From a bacterium (lineage in GTDB: Bacteria > Bacillota > Bacilli > Lactobacillales > Streptococcaceae), in contig CAJNBY010000004.1 of the NCBI GenBank assembly GCA_905221125.1, forward strand, positions 62,001 to 126,000: DNA of 64,000 nt. The letters are read 5' to 3'. Below, piece after piece: positions 8,490 through 17,113 of the stretch. Every line of letters begins with the position of its first letter. The first letter of the stretch is position 1. The notes beneath the pieces were generated by a model, which worked only from the letters and a program-made list of their open reading frames with translations, was not told the origin of the DNA and did not search any database. The position numbers and the translations under genes were made by a program.

Positions 8490-8621
8490 CTAGTTTTTCT
8501 TTTCTGCTTTAGCTTTTTTCTCTTTGTCATCAGGGAAAGTGACTTGTTTCAAATCAGGGAGTTTAGCAAACTCTTCAAACATTTTGTCCAAGTCGTCTCG
8601 TTTTGTAAATTTTACAGCCAT
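8490..8621 (-). CDS. 43-aa conserved small protein at the head of the permease operon
   Basis: An ATG at 8621 opens a 43-residue frame that ends at 8490, immediately adjacent to the permease ATG at 8489. The peptide starts MAVKFTKRDD, has an amphipathic middle with DKMFEEFAKL, and ends in a Lys/Glu/Ala-rich tail, so it should be soluble and highly charged. Upstream on the minus strand there is a GAGGTA ribosome-like sequence and a TATAAT (8657-8652). I recall a similar short protein family in streptococci (named SPJ_0845) but could not check it. Function unknown. Confidence 0.7.
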   Translation of the reverse strand: MAVKFTKRDDLDKMFEEFAKLPDLKQVTFPDDKEKKAKAEKKN

Positions 8622-8705
8622 AGGTGTACCTCGATTCTAAATTCTACCTCTATTATACTATTATTTTGAGGAAAAGGGAGTTTTTTAATTTGTTTTCGAT
8701 AGTTG

Positions 8706-8866
8706 ATACTCTTCGAAAATCTCTTCAAACCACGTCAGCTTCGCCTTACCGTAGATATCATAGGTATAGGTAACTGACTTCGTCAGTCTTATCCACAACC
8801 TCAAAACGGTGTTTTGAGCAGCCTGCGGCTAGCTTCCTAGTTTGCTTTTTGATTTTCATTGAGTAT
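8706..8866 (+). repeat. BOX element (boxA-boxB-boxC)
   Basis: The left end contains the boxA core, complementary in part to the BOXA1R typing primer (CGTCAGCTTCGCCTTACCGT). A single boxB-like segment with TGACTTCGTCAGT and the TCAAAACGGTGTTTTGAG stem follows, and the right end is boxC, ending TTTTCATTGAGTAT. It lies between the minus-strand permease operon and tex, and ends about nine bases before the tex -35 region. A second BOX in the opposite orientation is at 15366-15560. Confidence 0.9.
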
Positions 8867-8874
8867 GAAAAGGA

Positions 8875-8905
8875 TTGGAGAAAGCCTTCCAGCTTGTGGT
8901 ATAAT
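8875..8905 (+). promoter_or_regulatory. Extended -10 promoter of tex
   Basis: TGGTATAAT (8897-8905) is an extended -10 box. The best -35 is TTGGAG at 8875-8880 with a long 19-base spacer. The -10 ends only six bases before the ATG at 8912, so the transcript should begin at or within a base or two of the start codon. Confidence 0.65.
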
Positions 8906-8911
8906 AGATTC

Positions 8912-11041
8912 ATGGATAAGAAATATGAAAAAATCTCTCAAGATTTGGGAGTGACGTTAAAGCAAATTGATACTGTTCTAAGTTTGACAGCTGAAGGGGC
9001 GACAATCCCCTTTATCGCGCGTTATCGAAAGGACATGACTGGTAGTCTGGATGAGGTGGCGATTAAGGCTATTATCGACTTGGATAAAAGCCTAACTAAT
9101 CTCAATGACCGCAAGGAAGCTGTCTTGGCTAAGATTCAAGAACAAGGTAAGTTGAGCAAGGAATTGGAAGAAGCTATCTTAGCTGCCGAAAAATTAGCAG
9201 ACGTTGAAGAACTCTATCTTCCTTATAAGGAAAAGCGTCGTACCAAGGCAACCATTGCCCGTGAAGCAGGGCTCTTTCCACTTGCTCGCTTGATTTTGCA
9301 GAATGTAGCTGACTTAGAGAAAGAGGCTGAAAAGTTTGTCTGTGAAGGATTTGCGACTGGGAAAGATTCCTTGGCTGGCGCGGTTGATATCTTGGTCGAA
9401 GCCTTATCGGAAGATGTGATCTTGCGTTCCATGACTTATCAGGAGGTGCTGAGACACTCTAAACTCACTTCTCAAGTCAAGGATGAAAGTCTTGATGAAA
9501 AGCAGGTTTTTCAGATTTATTATGATTTTTCAGAGACAGTTGGAACTATGCAGGGTTATCGTACCTTGGCTCTCAATCGTGGGGAGAAGATAGGTGTCTT
9601 GAAAGTCGGTTTTGAACATGCGACGGACCGTATTCTAGCTTTCTTTGCTGCTCGTTTCAAGGTGAAAAATGCCTATATTGATGAAGTCGTTCAGCAATCT
9701 GTTAAGAAAAAAGTCTTGCCTGCTATCGAGCGCCGTATTCGTACAGAATTAACTGAGAAAGCGGAAGAAGGGGCTATCCAACTCTTTTCTGATAATCTGC
9801 GCAATCTTCTCTTGGTTGCTCCGCTGAAAGGGCGCGTGGTTCTTGGATTTGACCCAGCCTTTCGTACAGGTGCCAAGCTGGCTGTCGTTGATGCAACAGG
9901 AAAAATGCTGACAACTCAGGTTATTTATCCTGTTAAACCAGCATCAGCTCGTCAAATCGAAGAGTCCAGGAAAGATTTGGCAAGCTTGATTGGTCAATAC
10001 GGCGTAGAAATTATTGCCATCGGAAATGGGACGGCCAGTCGTGAAAGTGAAGCCTTTGTAGCGGACGTTCTTAAAGATTTTCCAGAAGTCAGCTATGTTA
10101 TCGTCAATGAAAGTGGCGCTTCGGTTTACTCTGCCAGCGAACTTGCTCGTCAGGAGTTTCCAGACTTGACTGTTGAAAAACGCTCTGCCATTTCAATCGC
10201 CCGTCGTTTGCAGGACCCCCTTGCGGAATTGGTCAAAATCGATCCTAAGTCAATTGGTGTCGGCCAGTACCAGCACGATGTCAGCCAGAAGAAACTATCT
10301 GAAAGTCTGGACTTTGTTGTGGATACCGTGGTGAACCAAGTCGGTGTCAATATCAATACAGCCAGCCCAGCTCTTCTTTCCCATGTTGCTGGACTTAATA
10401 AAACTATTTCTGAAAATATTGTCAAATACCGTGAAGAAGAAGGAAAAATCACTTCACGCGCTCAAATCAAGAAAGTTCCGCGTCTGGGTGCCAAGGCTTT
10501 TGAACAGGCTGCTGGTTTCCTTCGTATCCCTGAAAGTAGCAATATCCTTGATAATACAGGAGTTCACCCAGAAAACTATGCTGCCGTCAAGGAACTCTTC
10601 AAACGCTTGGAGATCAAAGACTTGAATGAAGAAGCACAAAATAAGCTTGAGTCCCTATCAGTCAAGGAAATGGCGCAAGAGCTAGACCTTGGTCCAGAAA
10701 CTCTTAAAGATATCATTGCAGACCTTCTCAAACCAGGTCGAGATTTCCGTGATTCCTTTGACGCACCTGTGCTTCGCCAGGATGTCCTAGATATTAAGGA
10801 TCTTGTTGTCGGACAGAAGCTGGAAGGAGTAGTGCGTAATGTCGTTGACTTTGGTGCCTTCGTTGACATTGGGATTCATGAGGATGGATTGATTCATATT
10901 TCCCATATGAGTCGCAAATTTATCAAACATCCTAGCCAAGTGGTGTCAGTTGGAGACTTGGTGACCGTTTGGGTTAAGAAAATTGATACTGAACGGGAAA
11001 AAGTCAATCTGTCGCTCCTAGCTCCAAATGAAACTGACTGA
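8912..11041 (+). CDS. tex: Tex family transcription accessory / RNA-binding protein
   Basis: The 709-residue protein has the Tex architecture: an N-terminal helical domain, a YqgF-like fold ([18 protein letters not shown], near residue 325), helix-hairpin-helix repeats ([16 protein letters not shown]) and a C-terminal S1 RNA-binding domain ([21 protein letters not shown], about residues 640-705). It binds nucleic acid and affects transcription in streptococci and other bacteria. I chose the ATG at 8912 because the longer frame from 8849 runs into the BOX element and has no homology to Tex. The mRNA appears leaderless or nearly so. The end overlaps sprT by 14 bases. Confidence 0.9.
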   Translation: MDKKYEKISQDLGVTLKQIDTVLSLTAEGATIPFIARYRKDMTGSLDEVAIKAIIDLDKSLTNLNDRKEAVLAKIQEQGKLSKELEEAILAAEKLADVEELYLPYKEKRRTKATIAREAGLFPLARLILQNVADLEKEAEKFVCEGFATGKDSLAGAVDILVEALSEDVILRSMTYQEVLRHSKLTSQVKDESLDEKQVFQIYYDFSETVGTMQGYRTLALNRGEKIGVLKVGFEHATDRILAFFAARFKVKNAYIDEVVQQSVKKKVLPAIERRIRTELTEKAEEGAIQLFSDNLRNLLLVAPLKGRVVLGFDPAFRTGAKLAVVDATGKMLTTQVIYPVKPASARQIEESRKDLASLIGQYGVEIIAIGNGTASRESEAFVADVLKDFPEVSYVIVNESGASVYSASELARQEFPDLTVEKRSAISIARRLQDPLAELVKIDPKSIGVGQYQHDVSQKKLSESLDFVVDTVVNQVGVNINTASPALLSHVAGLNKTISENIVKYREEEGKITSRAQIKKVPRLGAKAFEQAAGFLRIPESSNILDNTGVHPENYAAVKELFKRLEIKDLNEEAQNKLESLSVKEMAQELDLGPETLKDIIADLLKPGRDFRDSFDAPVLRQDVLDIKDLVVGQKLEGVVRNVVDFGAFVDIGIHEDGLIHISHMSRKFIKHPSQVVSVGDLVTVWVKKIDTEREKVNLSLLAPNETD

Positions 11042-11477
11042 TTACGTCGAGCAGGTTTCGCTAGAAGACTTCGGCAGACCTTTTATCCATCAAGCCCAGT
11101 GGAATTCTCGTCTACGTTCGACAGGTGGGCGATTTTTCCCTAAGGATGGACATTTAGATTTTAACCCTAAGGTTTATCAGGAACTGGGTTTGGATGTTTT
11201 TAGAAAAATTGTCCGCCATGAACTCTGTCATTATCACCTCTATTTTCAAGAGAAGGGCTATCAACACAAGGATCGAGATTTTAAGGAACTTTTGAAATCA
11301 GTGGATGGGTTACGCTTTGTGCCAACCTTGCCAAATAGCAACTCCAAGCCAATCAAGCTCTATCGTTGCCAATCCTGCCAGCAAAGGTATCAGCGTAAGC
11401 GCAGAATTGATACCAAACGCTATCGCTGTGGACTTTGTCGAGGCAAATTACTACTAGTAAATCAGCCTGAGGACTGA
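11028..11477 (+). CDS. sprT: SprT-like zinc metalloprotein
   Basis: The 149-residue product carries HELCH (His64, Glu65, His68), the zinc site of the SprT/Spartan fold, and a C-terminal zinc ribbon with two CxxC pairs (RCQSC and RCGLC). SprT-like proteins are thought to act on DNA-protein complexes; the bacterial role is not well defined. It overlaps the end of tex by 14 bases, so it is translationally coupled to it. The length is normal for firmicute SprT-like proteins. Confidence 0.85.
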   Translation: MKLTDYVEQVSLEDFGRPFIHQAQWNSRLRSTGGRFFPKDGHLDFNPKVYQELGLDVFRKIVRHELCHYHLYFQEKGYQHKDRDFKELLKSVDGLRFVPTLPNSNSKPIKLYRCQSCQQRYQRKRRIDTKRYRCGLCRGKLLLVNQPED

Positions 11478-11535
11478 TGAAAGCCGAGCCTACCCGTGAT
11501 ATACTATGTCTAACCTAGTAGAAAGAGGAAATATC

Positions 11536-11808
11536 ATGAATAGTAAATTTTATAAAATGAGACGAAATCGCATGATTTCAGGAGTTCTGGCAGGTCTGTC
11601 AGACAAGTGGAACTTTGATGTTACCCTTGTTCGTTTCCTATTTGCCATTTTTACAGTCGCAAACTTTGGACTTGGCGTGATTATCTATATCATCCTAGCT
11701 TCTGTCATGCCGACTAAGGAAGAAATCGAAGCAGAAATGTACGGAACAGGACCACGCAAACGCAAAGAAGCCCAAGCCATTGACGATAATGAAGGCTGGT
11801 TTTGGTGA
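11536..11808 (+). CDS. PspC-domain membrane protein
   Basis: From the ATG at 11536 (ribosome site AGAGGAA) the product is 90 residues. It is a single PspC domain: a basic N-terminus (KMRRNRMISGVLAGLSDKW), a first hydrophobic stretch with FLFAIF, then a strong membrane helix (GVIIYIILASVMP), and a charged C-tail ending in WFW. PspC-domain proteins sit in the cytoplasmic membrane and take part in envelope-stress sensing. The choline-binding PspC of pneumococcus is unrelated despite the name. An upstream in-frame ATG at 11506 lacks a ribosome site. A terminator follows. Confidence 0.85.
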   Translation: MNSKFYKMRRNRMISGVLAGLSDKWNFDVTLVRFLFAIFTVANFGLGVIIYIILASVMPTKEEIEAEMYGTGPRKRKEAQAIDDNEGWFW

Positions 11809-11834
11809 GGTTCTACAGAAGATTTGTAATAAGC

Positions 11835-11888
11835 AAAAAGCTTTAAATCAATAGTCTAAACTGCTTGATTTAAAGCTTTTTTACTTTT
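11835..11888 (+). terminator. Terminator after the PspC-domain gene
   Basis: AAAAAGCTTTAAATCA (11835-11850) pairs perfectly with TGATTTAAAGCTTTTT (11866-11881) across a 15-base loop, followed by TTACTTTT. Confidence 0.85.
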
Positions 11889-11945
11889 AATAAGGTTTTC
11901 ACAGCCTCATATACAAATTAAAAATAATATTTTGAACTTAGATTT

Positions 11946-12143
11946 CTAATCTGATTTTTCTTGCTGAGACAATACATTTTTTGAAAAATGGTGGATGCTG
12001 ATAACAACTGATAGCCAGCAAATAGCATAAGCAGTAGCTGTAAATTCTGTACCGATAAAGTATGTCTTTTCAACTAAGAGCTGACCGATGAATGGAGAGA
12101 GGAGATAGAGAAGTCCGATGAGTATATGTTCTTTATGTTTCAT
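11946..12143 (-). CDS. Small two-helix membrane protein, 65 aa
   Basis: The peptide has two hydrophobic segments (LIGLLYLLSPFIGQLL and ATAYAICWLSVVISI) and a polar C-tail rich in Ser, Gln and Lys. The start has AAGGTGC/GAAAGAAGG-like purines upstream on the minus strand. It resembles the 63-residue protein at 46166: both begin M-K-x-K, then have a helix containing LYL(L/I)(S/A)P. I do not recognise the family; small membrane proteins of this kind in streptococci include bacteriocin-immunity-like peptides, but no bacteriocin gene is nearby. Confidence 0.6.
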   Translation of the reverse strand: MKHKEHILIGLLYLLSPFIGQLLVEKTYFIGTEFTATAYAICWLSVVISIHHFSKNVLSQQEKSD

Positions 12144-12341
12144 TAAAGCGCACCTTCTTTCCTTATAGGTTGAACGACTTGCAAGTGTTAAATCGAATGG
12201 TGTTTCATCAAAGTAGGCTTACTCAAATGATAGTTTCCGATTTTTTTCCTTTCTAAAGTAAGCCTTTTCATACTTATATTTTACAATTTTTAAAATAGGA
12301 AATCAAATCATTTTCTAAGCAATTTTGCCTACATTCCCTCC

Positions 12342-12363
12342 AATCTTACAAAAATGTAAGATT
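12342..12363. promoter_or_regulatory. Inverted-repeat operator upstream of the BceAB-type genes
   Basis: AATCTTACA and TGTAAGATT form a perfect 9-bp dyad with a 4-base spacer. A further half-site-like TTGTAAGGTTA follows at about 12375. Both lie upstream of a weak promoter region near 12400-12422, as expected for an activator such as a BceR-type response regulator. The rest of the gap 12144-12447 shows AT-rich sequence without a gene. Confidence 0.6.
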
Positions 12364-12447
12364 AAAGTCTCTTTTGTAAGGTTAGGTTATGGCAAGCGGT
12401 CTTTTTTTGATGTAAACTAGACTCATAAAGAACAAAGGAGTAACATC

Positions 12448-12558
12448 ATGAAACAAATCTTACATAAGAAAACAAGAAAACCAAGCCACAAAGAAATCGA
12501 GCGCGTTCAGCTGGGATGCGCTATGATGCAAGCTACATTTCATTTGATGGGATATTAA
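12448..12558 (+). CDS. 36-aa peptide upstream of the BceAB-type transporter
   Basis: An ATG at 12448 with a strong ribosome site (AAAGGAG, 7 bases upstream) opens a 36-codon frame ending TAA at 12556-12558. The peptide starts MKQILHKKTRKPSHKEIERV, is strongly basic at the N-terminus and hydrophobic at the C-terminus. Its stop is 14 bases before the transporter ATPase start, inside the same transcript. It could be a translated leader that tunes expression, or a small protein that works with the transporter. It is below the usual gene-calling length. Confidence 0.65.
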   Translation: MKQILHKKTRKPSHKEIERVQLGCAMMQATFHLMGY

Positions 12559-12572
12559 GAAAGGAGATTCTC

Positions 12573-13331
12573 ATGACACTTTTAGATGTAAAACACGTTC
12601 AAAAAATTTATAAAACACGTTTTCAGGGCAACCAAGTAGAGGCCCTAAAGGATATTCACTTTACCGTAGAAAAGGGTGACTACGTTGCCATCATGGGTGA
12701 GTCTGGTTCTGGTAAATCCACTCTTCTCAATATCCTAGCCATGCTGGATAAACCAACTCGTGGGCAGGTTTACTTGAACGGAACAGATACAGCAACCATT
12801 AAAAATTCACAGGCTTCTAGCTTCCGTCGTGAAAAATTGGGCTTTGTCTTCCAAGACTTTAACTTGCTAGATACCCTGTCTGTCAAGGACAATATCTTGC
12901 TTCCGCTTGTCTTGTCAAGAAGACCCATTACGGAAATGATGAAAAAATTGGTGGTGACAGCTGAGAATCTGGGAATTAACCAATTGCAAGAGAAGTACCC
13001 TTATGAAATTTCAGGTGGGCAAAAACAGCGTGTAGCAGTAGCCCGCGCTATCATTACAGAACCTGAAATTCTTCTTGCAGACGAACCAACAGGAGCTCTT
13101 GATTCCAAATCATCTTCAGCCTTACTTGATGTGTTTGACGAAATCAATGAGCGTGGCCAAACCATTCTCATGGTAACCCACTCAACTGCAGCAGCCAGCA
13201 GGGCTAAGCGTGTACTCTTTATCAAGGACGGCATTCTTTACAATCAAATCTACCGTGGAGAGAAGACTGAGCGTCAGATGTTCCAAGAAATCTCTGATAC
13301 CTTGACTGTCATGGCAAGCGAGGTGAATTAG
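12573..13331 (+). CDS. bceA: BceA-type ABC transporter ATP-binding protein
   Basis: The 252-residue ATPase has Walker [10 protein letters not shown] (42-50), the signature [14 protein letters not shown], Walker [12 protein letters not shown] and the switch His in MVTHS. It is of the MacB/LolD class that pairs with FtsX-like permeases and removes peptide antibiotics such as bacitracin from their lipid targets. The start at 12573 has AAGGAGATT just upstream; the longer frame from 12516 overlaps the 36-aa ORF and is not used. One base separates it from the permease gene. Regulation by a BceRS-type two-component system is inferred from the upstream dyad. Confidence 0.85.
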   Translation: MTLLDVKHVQKIYKTRFQGNQVEALKDIHFTVEKGDYVAIMGESGSGKSTLLNILAMLDKPTRGQVYLNGTDTATIKNSQASSFRREKLGFVFQDFNLLDTLSVKDNILLPLVLSRRPITEMMKKLVVTAENLGINQLQEKYPYEISGGQKQRVAVARAIITEPEILLADEPTGALDSKSSSALLDVFDEINERGQTILMVTHSTAAASRAKRVLFIKDGILYNQIYRGEKTERQMFQEISDTLTVMASEVN

Positions 13332-13332
13332 T

Positions 13333-15321
13333 ATGTTTCGATTAACCAATAAGTTAGCGGTATCGAACTTGATTAAAAACCGCAAACTCTACTATCCTTT
13401 TGCGCTGGCTGTTCTCTTGGCAGTCACCGTCACCTATCTCTTTTACTCTCTAACCTTCAATCCCAAGATTTCGGAAATCCGTGGAGGGACAACCATTCAA
13501 GCTACTCTTGGATTTGGTATGTTTGTCGTCACCCTTGCGTCAGCCATTATCGTCCTTTATGCCAATAGTTTTGTCATGAAAAACCGTTCCAAGGAACTAG
13601 GGATTTATGGCATGTTGGGCTTGGAAAAGCGCCATCTGATCAGTATGTCCTTTAAAGAGTTGGTGCTATTTGGAATTCTAACTGTTGGAGCAGGTATCGG
13701 TATTGGAGCCTTGTTTGACAAGTTGATTTTCGCCTTCTTACTCAAACTGATGAAATTGAAGGTTGAGCTGGTCGCTACCTTCCAGATGAATGTTGTCATT
13801 GCAGTACTTGTTGTCTTTGGTTTGATTTTCCTAGGCCTCATGTTCCTGAATGCCCTTCGAATCGCCCGTATGAATGCCCTCCAGCTCTCTCGTGAGAAAG
13901 CTAGCGGTGAGAAAAAAGGTCGTTTCCTACCTCTCCAAACTATTCTTGGTTCGATTAGTTTAGGAATTGGTTATTATCTTGCCCTTACAGTAAAAGATCC
14001 TCTTACAGCCCTAACAACCTTCTTCCTAGCTGTTTTGCTGGTTATTTTTGGAACCTATCTCTTGTTCAATGCAGGGATTACTGTTTTCCTCCAAATCTTA
14101 AAGAAAAACAAGAAATACTATTACCAACCTAATAACCTCATCTCTGTTTCCAACTTGATTTTCCGTATGAAGAAAAATGCAGTTGGACTAGCCACCATCG
14201 CTATCTTGTCAACAATGGTTTTGGTAACCATGTCAGCAGCGACAAGCATTTTCAATGCCTCAGAATCCTTTAAAAAAGTGATGAATCCGCATGACTTTGG
14301 AATTACTGGACAAAATGTTGAAAAAGAAGATTTGGACAAACTCTTGAGCCAGTTTGCAAGTGACAAAGGTTATAGTGTCAAAGAAAAAGAAGTGCTTCGT
14401 TACAGTAACTTTGGTATTGCAAATCAAGAAGGGACCAAGTTAACACTTTTTGAAAAAGGACAAAACCGTGTCCAACCCAAAACAGTTTTCATGGTATTTG
14501 ACCAAAAAGATTATGAAAATATGACTGGTCAAAAACTGTCTCTATCAGGAAATGAGGTCGGTCTTTTTGCCAAAAATGACGGACTGAAAGGACAAAAATC
14601 TATAACTCTAAATGATCATCAATTTTCTGTGAAAGAAGAATTTAATACAGATTTTATTGTCAACCATGTTCCAAATCAGTTTAATATTTTTACTACTGAT
14701 TACAATTACCTTGTTGTACCTAATCTACAAGCCTTTTTGGACCAATTCCCAGATTCGGCCATCTATAATCAGCTTTACGGTGGTATGAATGTAAATGCCA
14801 GCGAAGAAGAACAACTCAAGGTCGCTGAAGAATATGAAAACTACCTACAAAAGTTTAATGCTCAATTAAACACAGAAGGTAGCTATGTTTATGGTAGCAA
14901 TCTAGCAGATGCTAGTTCTCAGATGAGTGCCCTCTTTGGTGGTGTCTTCTTTATCGGTATTTTCCTATCCATTATCTTTATGATTGGAACCGTTCTGGTC
15001 ATCTACTACAAACAAATTTCTGAAGGATATGAAGACCGTGAGCGCTTTATTATCTTGCAGAAAGTCGGTTTAGATAAAAAGCAAATTAAGCAAACCATCA
15101 ACAAACAGGTTTTAACTGTTTTCTTCCTTCCTTTGCTCTTTGCCTTCATACATCTCGCCTTTGCCTACCATATGCTTAGTCTGATTCTAAAAGTGATCGG
15201 TGTAATAGATACGACTATGATGTTGATTGTGACCTTGTCTATCTGCGCTATCTTCCTCATTGCCTATGTGCTGATTTTCATGGTTACTTCAAGAAGTTAT
15301 CGCAAGATTGTGCAAATGTAA
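13333..15321 (+). CDS. bceB: BceB-type ABC transporter permease with large extracellular domain
   Basis: The 662-residue permease has the BceB layout: an N-terminal helix, three helices with an FtsX-like core, further helices around residues 195-300, a large extracytoplasmic domain of over 200 residues (about 310-530), and a final FtsX-like helix bundle (about 540-650). It works with the ATPase just upstream in defence against cell-wall-targeting peptides. The length is typical. The gene ends six bases before a clear terminator. The extracellular domain is where substrate specificity is set in the family. Confidence 0.85.
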   Translation: MFRLTNKLAVSNLIKNRKLYYPFALAVLLAVTVTYLFYSLTFNPKISEIRGGTTIQATLGFGMFVVTLASAIIVLYANSFVMKNRSKELGIYGMLGLEKRHLISMSFKELVLFGILTVGAGIGIGALFDKLIFAFLLKLMKLKVELVATFQMNVVIAVLVVFGLIFLGLMFLNALRIARMNALQLSREKASGEKKGRFLPLQTILGSISLGIGYYLALTVKDPLTALTTFFLAVLLVIFGTYLLFNAGITVFLQILKKNKKYYYQPNNLISVSNLIFRMKKNAVGLATIAILSTMVLVTMSAATSIFNASESFKKVMNPHDFGITGQNVEKEDLDKLLSQFASDKGYSVKEKEVLRYSNFGIANQEGTKLTLFEKGQNRVQPKTVFMVFDQKDYENMTGQKLSLSGNEVGLFAKNDGLKGQKSITLNDHQFSVKEEFNTDFIVNHVPNQFNIFTTDYNYLVVPNLQAFLDQFPDSAIYNQLYGGMNVNASEEEQLKVAEEYENYLQKFNAQLNTEGSYVYGSNLADASSQMSALFGGVFFIGIFLSIIFMIGTVLVIYYKQISEGYEDRERFIILQKVGLDKKQIKQTINKQVLTVFFLPLLFAFIHLAFAYHMLSLILKVIGVIDTTMMLIVTLSICAIFLIAYVLIFMVTSRSYRKIVQM

Positions 15322-15327
15322 AAAAAG

Positions 15328-15358
15328 ATACCTCGACTTCAAAATCGAGGTATTTCTT
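15328..15358 (+). terminator. Terminator after the BceB-type permease
   Basis: ATACCTCGA (15328-15336) pairs perfectly with TCGAGGTAT (15345-15353) across an 8-base loop and is followed by TTCTTGTATTTT. Confidence 0.8.
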
Positions 15359-15365
15359 GTATTTT

Positions 15366-15560
15366 ATACTCAATGAAAATCAAAAAGCAAACTAGGAAGC
15401 TAGCCGCAGGTTGCTCAAAGCACTGCTTTGAGGTTGCAGATAGAACTGACGAAGTCAGCTCAAAACACTGTTTTGAGGTTGTAGATAAGACTGACGAAGT
15501 CAGTCACATATATACGGCAAGGCGAAGCTGACGTGGTTTGAAGAGATTTTCGAAGAGTAT
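15366..15560 (-). repeat. BOX element with two boxB modules, inverted relative to the first
   Basis: The element reads boxC (ATACTCAATGAAAATC), two tandem boxB units each containing CTGACGAAGTCAG and a TCAAAxCACTGxTTTGAG stem, then boxA with ACGGCAAGGCGAAGCTGACG. It ends at the stop codon of the VIT-family gene. It fills the gap between the two convergent genes. Confidence 0.9.
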
Positions 15561-16255
15561 TAAATGCTGAAAAGTTGTCCGAGCAGGAAGGTAACGCCCA
15601 TAGTTAAAAGACCAATAGCAAGGTTCCGAATCATAGCTGTTTTAGTTGGTGCTTTTCCAAGTTTGGCACTAGTATAACCAGTCACCAAGAGTGAGAGTCC
15701 TACAATCAGGACAGTAGCAGGGATGCGGTACTCACTTGGGAAAATGGTTACTGAGAGCATTGGAGGCAAACTTCCAAGGAAAAAGGCAACAAAGCTGGAA
15801 ATGGCAGCGTGCCAAGGATTGGTAAACTCTTCATACTCTATCCCGTATTTCTCCTCTACCAAAGCCTTGAGTGGATTTTTAAGAAAGGCCTTATTGGTCA
15901 AGAGTTGGGCAGAAGTTTCGCATTCTCCGTTTTGGATATAGGCAGCATAGAGAGACTTTTTAGCTAACTCTATATCTTGGTCTAGCAAGACTTGCTCACG
16001 CGCAACGGCTGCTTCCTCGGTATCTTTTTGAGTTGAAACGGATACGTACTCCCCACCAGCCATAGAAAAGGCACCAGCCAAGATAGCCGCAAAGCCTGAT
16101 AAAAAGATAATCCAGATATTGGTCGTGGCACTGGCAACCCCGATAACCACACCAGCAATGGAAATAATCCCATCATTGGCACCAAGAACGCCCGCACGTA
16201 GGATATTTAAACGACCTGCAAAATTTGAATCAATTTCGTGATTTGTTTCTGACAT
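15560..16255 (-). CDS. VIT1/CCC1 family membrane transporter
   Basis: The 231-residue protein belongs to the vacuolar-iron-transporter-like family, which moves iron or manganese across the membrane. The conserved first helix has RAGVLGANDGIISIAG, followed by AGAFSMAGGEYVS. The cytoplasmic metal-binding stretch and the last three helices are present (PPMLS and a C-terminal GVTFLLGQLF). I chose the ATG at 16255 because AAGGAGA precedes it. The stop codon abuts a BOX element. The gene is divergent from the two-component system at 16412. Confidence 0.85.
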   Translation of the reverse strand: MSETNHEIDSNFAGRLNILRAGVLGANDGIISIAGVVIGVASATTNIWIIFLSGFAAILAGAFSMAGGEYVSVSTQKDTEEAAVAREQVLLDQDIELAKKSLYAAYIQNGECETSAQLLTNKAFLKNPLKALVEEKYGIEYEEFTNPWHAAISSFVAFFLGSLPPMLSVTIFPSEYRIPATVLIVGLSLLVTGYTSAKLGKAPTKTAMIRNLAIGLLTMGVTFLLGQLFSI

Positions 16256-16411
16256 ATTATTCTCCTTTTTATCCAGTATAAAGGAAAAATATAAGGAAAT
16301 CAATCTTTTAAAACTGTCTGAAAAAAGTTGCACGATTCTAATGAAAAGGGCTTTTCTGTCTAAGCTTTATCAATAAAACATGCTATAATAGTTGCAGAAA
16401 GGTTGGTGTTT

Positions 16412-17113
16412 ATGGCTAGGATATTGGTTATTGAAGACAATAGTGACATTCAAGAGATTTTGCGAACACTTCTTGCTGAGGAGCATGAGGTGATTCAAGC
16501 CTTTTCTGGTACAGAAGGAATCATGCGTTTTGACCAAGGTGGGATTGAACTCGTTTTGCTAGATATCATGCTTCCTGGGAAAAATGGGGATCAGGTTTTA
16601 AAAGCCATCAGGGAACAAAGTCAAACTCCAGTCATTATGCTAACGGCTTTGAGCGATAAGAAGTTAATCAGTCAATATCTCTTAGATGGTGCCAATGATT
16701 ATATAGTGAAACCTTTTGATTTGGATGAAGTCTTTGCTAGAGTTACTGTTCAGTTACGCCAAAGTGTAGAAAAACAGCCTATGGAAATAGGAAAAACTGA
16801 AAATCTGCCACAAAACTTGAAAAATATCCAGTTCGATGCGGAAAGTTTTGAGATAGGAAACACTACTGAAACGATTCGCCTTGCTAAGAAAGAATGCTTG
16901 ATTCTCCAAACTCTCCTTAAACATCCTAAGAAAATCTTCACCAAGGAAGAACTTTATGAATTGGTCTGGGGGGATAGCTACCTACCTGGAGATAATACTC
17001 TCAATACTCATTTGAGTAATCTTCGTAAAAAATTAAACCAGCTTGACCCAAATCAAGAATACATTGAAACCATTTGGGGAGTTGGGGTAAGATTAAAAGG
17101 AGACAAGCAATGA
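16412..17113 (+). CDS. OmpR-family response regulator
   Basis: The 233-residue protein has an N-terminal receiver domain with the acidic pair Glu8-Asp9, the phospho-acceptor Asp51 in LLDIMLPG, and the conserved Lys in VKPFD near residue 101. The C-terminal half is a winged helix of the OmpR/PhoB type (KEELYELVW ... GVGVRL). The ATG at 16412 has AGAAAGG upstream; the longer TTG-initiated form is less likely. An extended -10 TGCTATAAT at 16381-16389 is the probable promoter. The stop overlaps the kinase start by four bases. Regulated genes are unknown; the ABC exporter that converges on this pair is one candidate. Confidence 0.85.
   Translation: MARILVIEDNSDIQEILRTLLAEEHEVIQAFSGTEGIMRFDQGGIELVLLDIMLPGKNGDQVLKAIREQSQTPVIMLTALSDKKLISQYLLDGANDYIVKPFDLDEVFARVTVQLRQSVEKQPMEIGKTENLPQNLKNIQFDAESFEIGNTTETIRLAKKECLILQTLLKHPKKIFTKEELYELVWGDSYLPGDNTLNTHLSNLRKKLNQLDPNQEYIETIWGVGVRLKGDKQ

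Noticed and set aside
8849..8911. Upstream extension of tex starting at 8849
   Set aside because: It begins inside the BOX element and the promoter -10 lies within it. Tex proteins start at the downstream ATG.
12516..12572. Upstream extension of the BceA-type ATPase starting at 12516
   Set aside because: It overlaps the 36-aa ORF in another frame and the strong ribosome site lies at 12561, just before the ATG at 12573.
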